The position numbers and the translations under genes were made by a program. Shown here piece after piece: positions 5,160 to 5,341 of a stretch of 5,341 nucleotides of DNA. The stretch lies in contig DUKR01000060.1 in assembly GCA_013329175.1 (NCBI GenBank), forward strand, positions 276 to 5,616, in the 5' to 3' direction. Position 1 is the stretch's first letter. Every line of letters starts with the position of its first letter. The DNA is from Candidatus Woesearchaeota archaeon (GTDB taxonomy: Archaea; Nanobdellota; Nanobdellia; Woesearchaeales; UBA11716). Under the pieces are notes generated by a model. It ran no database searches. It had not been told where the DNA came from and saw only the letters and a list, made by a program, of their open reading frames with translations.

Positions 5160-5305
5160 TGAATTTTCTCCTCGCTGTTATTTTTGATTTCGGATTCGCC
5201 CTTGTTGAGGAAACCCTCTAAATTTGTCTCGCCTGTGGCTCGGGATTGATTGATAAATGTAAGCATGAGGAGAGCTTCATCCAAAAAATCCTTTTTTACT
5301 CTCAT
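5135..5305 (-). CDS. Small ORF of unknown function at right edge
   Basis: From the ATG at 5305 this encodes 56 aa; the same frame opens at an ATG at 5320 (61 aa). The first half looks helical (KKDFLDEALLMLTFINQ) and the rest is polar and acidic (GESEIKNNSEEK). I do not recognise it. The ATG at 5305 overlaps the TGA of another leftward frame that enters from the right edge (its last residues would be AAKNEWIAK), giving a TGATG junction as in translationally coupled genes. Against it, its 3' end overlaps the convergent 88-aa gene by 25 bp and its promoter cannot be seen. It may be real, a fragment, or chance. Confidence 0.35.
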   Translation of the reverse strand: MRVKKDFLDEALLMLTFINQSRATGETNLEGFLNKGESEIKNNSEEKIHHSLEYFS

Positions 5306-5340
5306 CACTTCGCAATCCATTCATTCTTGGCGGCAGACGG
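5305..5340 (-). CDS. Possible C-terminus of a gene beyond the right edge
   Basis: One leftward frame enters from the right edge and ends in TGA at 5307-5305 after 11 codons reading PSAAKNEWIAK. It would overlap the start of the small ORF by a TGATG junction. The stretch is too short to judge coding potential. Confidence 0.15.
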   Translation of the reverse strand, partial: PSAAKNEWIAK

Positions 5341-5341
5341 C

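Noticed and set aside
5159..5221. Rightward 20-codon ORF overlapping the stop of the 88-aa gene by TGATG, with AAGGAG nearby
   Set aside because: The AAGGAG is only 2 nt from the ATG, too close to serve as a ribosome site, and the peptide is too short to judge.

Overview
The window looks archaeal, and the small, loosely packed genes would suit a DPANN-type or other euryarchaeal-grade lineage; the lineage is inference. Three things point to Archaea: a PAC2-family gene of the archaeal COG1938 type; a compact Xer tyrosine recombinase of the size typical of archaeal XerA; and promoters built as an A/T-rich TATA box about 27-32 nt before the start codon with little or no Shine-Dalgarno sequence, which implies leaderless or nearly leaderless mRNAs. 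Terminators are T-tracts rather than classical bacterial hairpins.

Left part (1-1709): after a pyrimidine-rich edge tract, a rightward two-gene unit encodes an unrecognised helical coiled-coil protein and, 17 bp later, a PAC2-family protein related to archaeal proteasome-assembly chaperones. A T-tract follows the second stop codon.

Central left (about 1710-2430): roughly 700 bp with no convincing gene. It holds A/T-rich tracts, a paired 10-bp palindrome, and a short dyad that resembles the core of a Xer/dif-type site.

Centre (2431-3873): a leftward two-gene cassette. The promoter-proximal gene encodes two CxxC...CxxC zinc ribbons followed by an HNH nuclease domain. The second, 25 bp downstream, is a complete XerA-like tyrosine recombinase with every catalytic residue present. 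The cassette starts at a clear TATA box and ends at a perfect 16-bp inverted repeat that gives T-tracts on both strands. A 12-bp direct repeat lies on either side of it.

Right part (3874-5341): about 340 bp without a confident gene, then a leftward pair consisting of a winged-helix regulator and, 8 bp downstream, a 54-codon ORF. The regulator diverges from a rightward 88-aa protein of probable winged-helix type; the TATA boxes of the two promoters form a 10-bp inverted repeat. A small leftward ORF at the right edge overlaps the 3' end of the 88-aa gene. Two things deserve most attention: the zinc-ribbon HNH plus Xer cassette, and the divergent regulator locus, whose regulator has an antitoxin-like acidic tail and a tiny co-transcribed partner.
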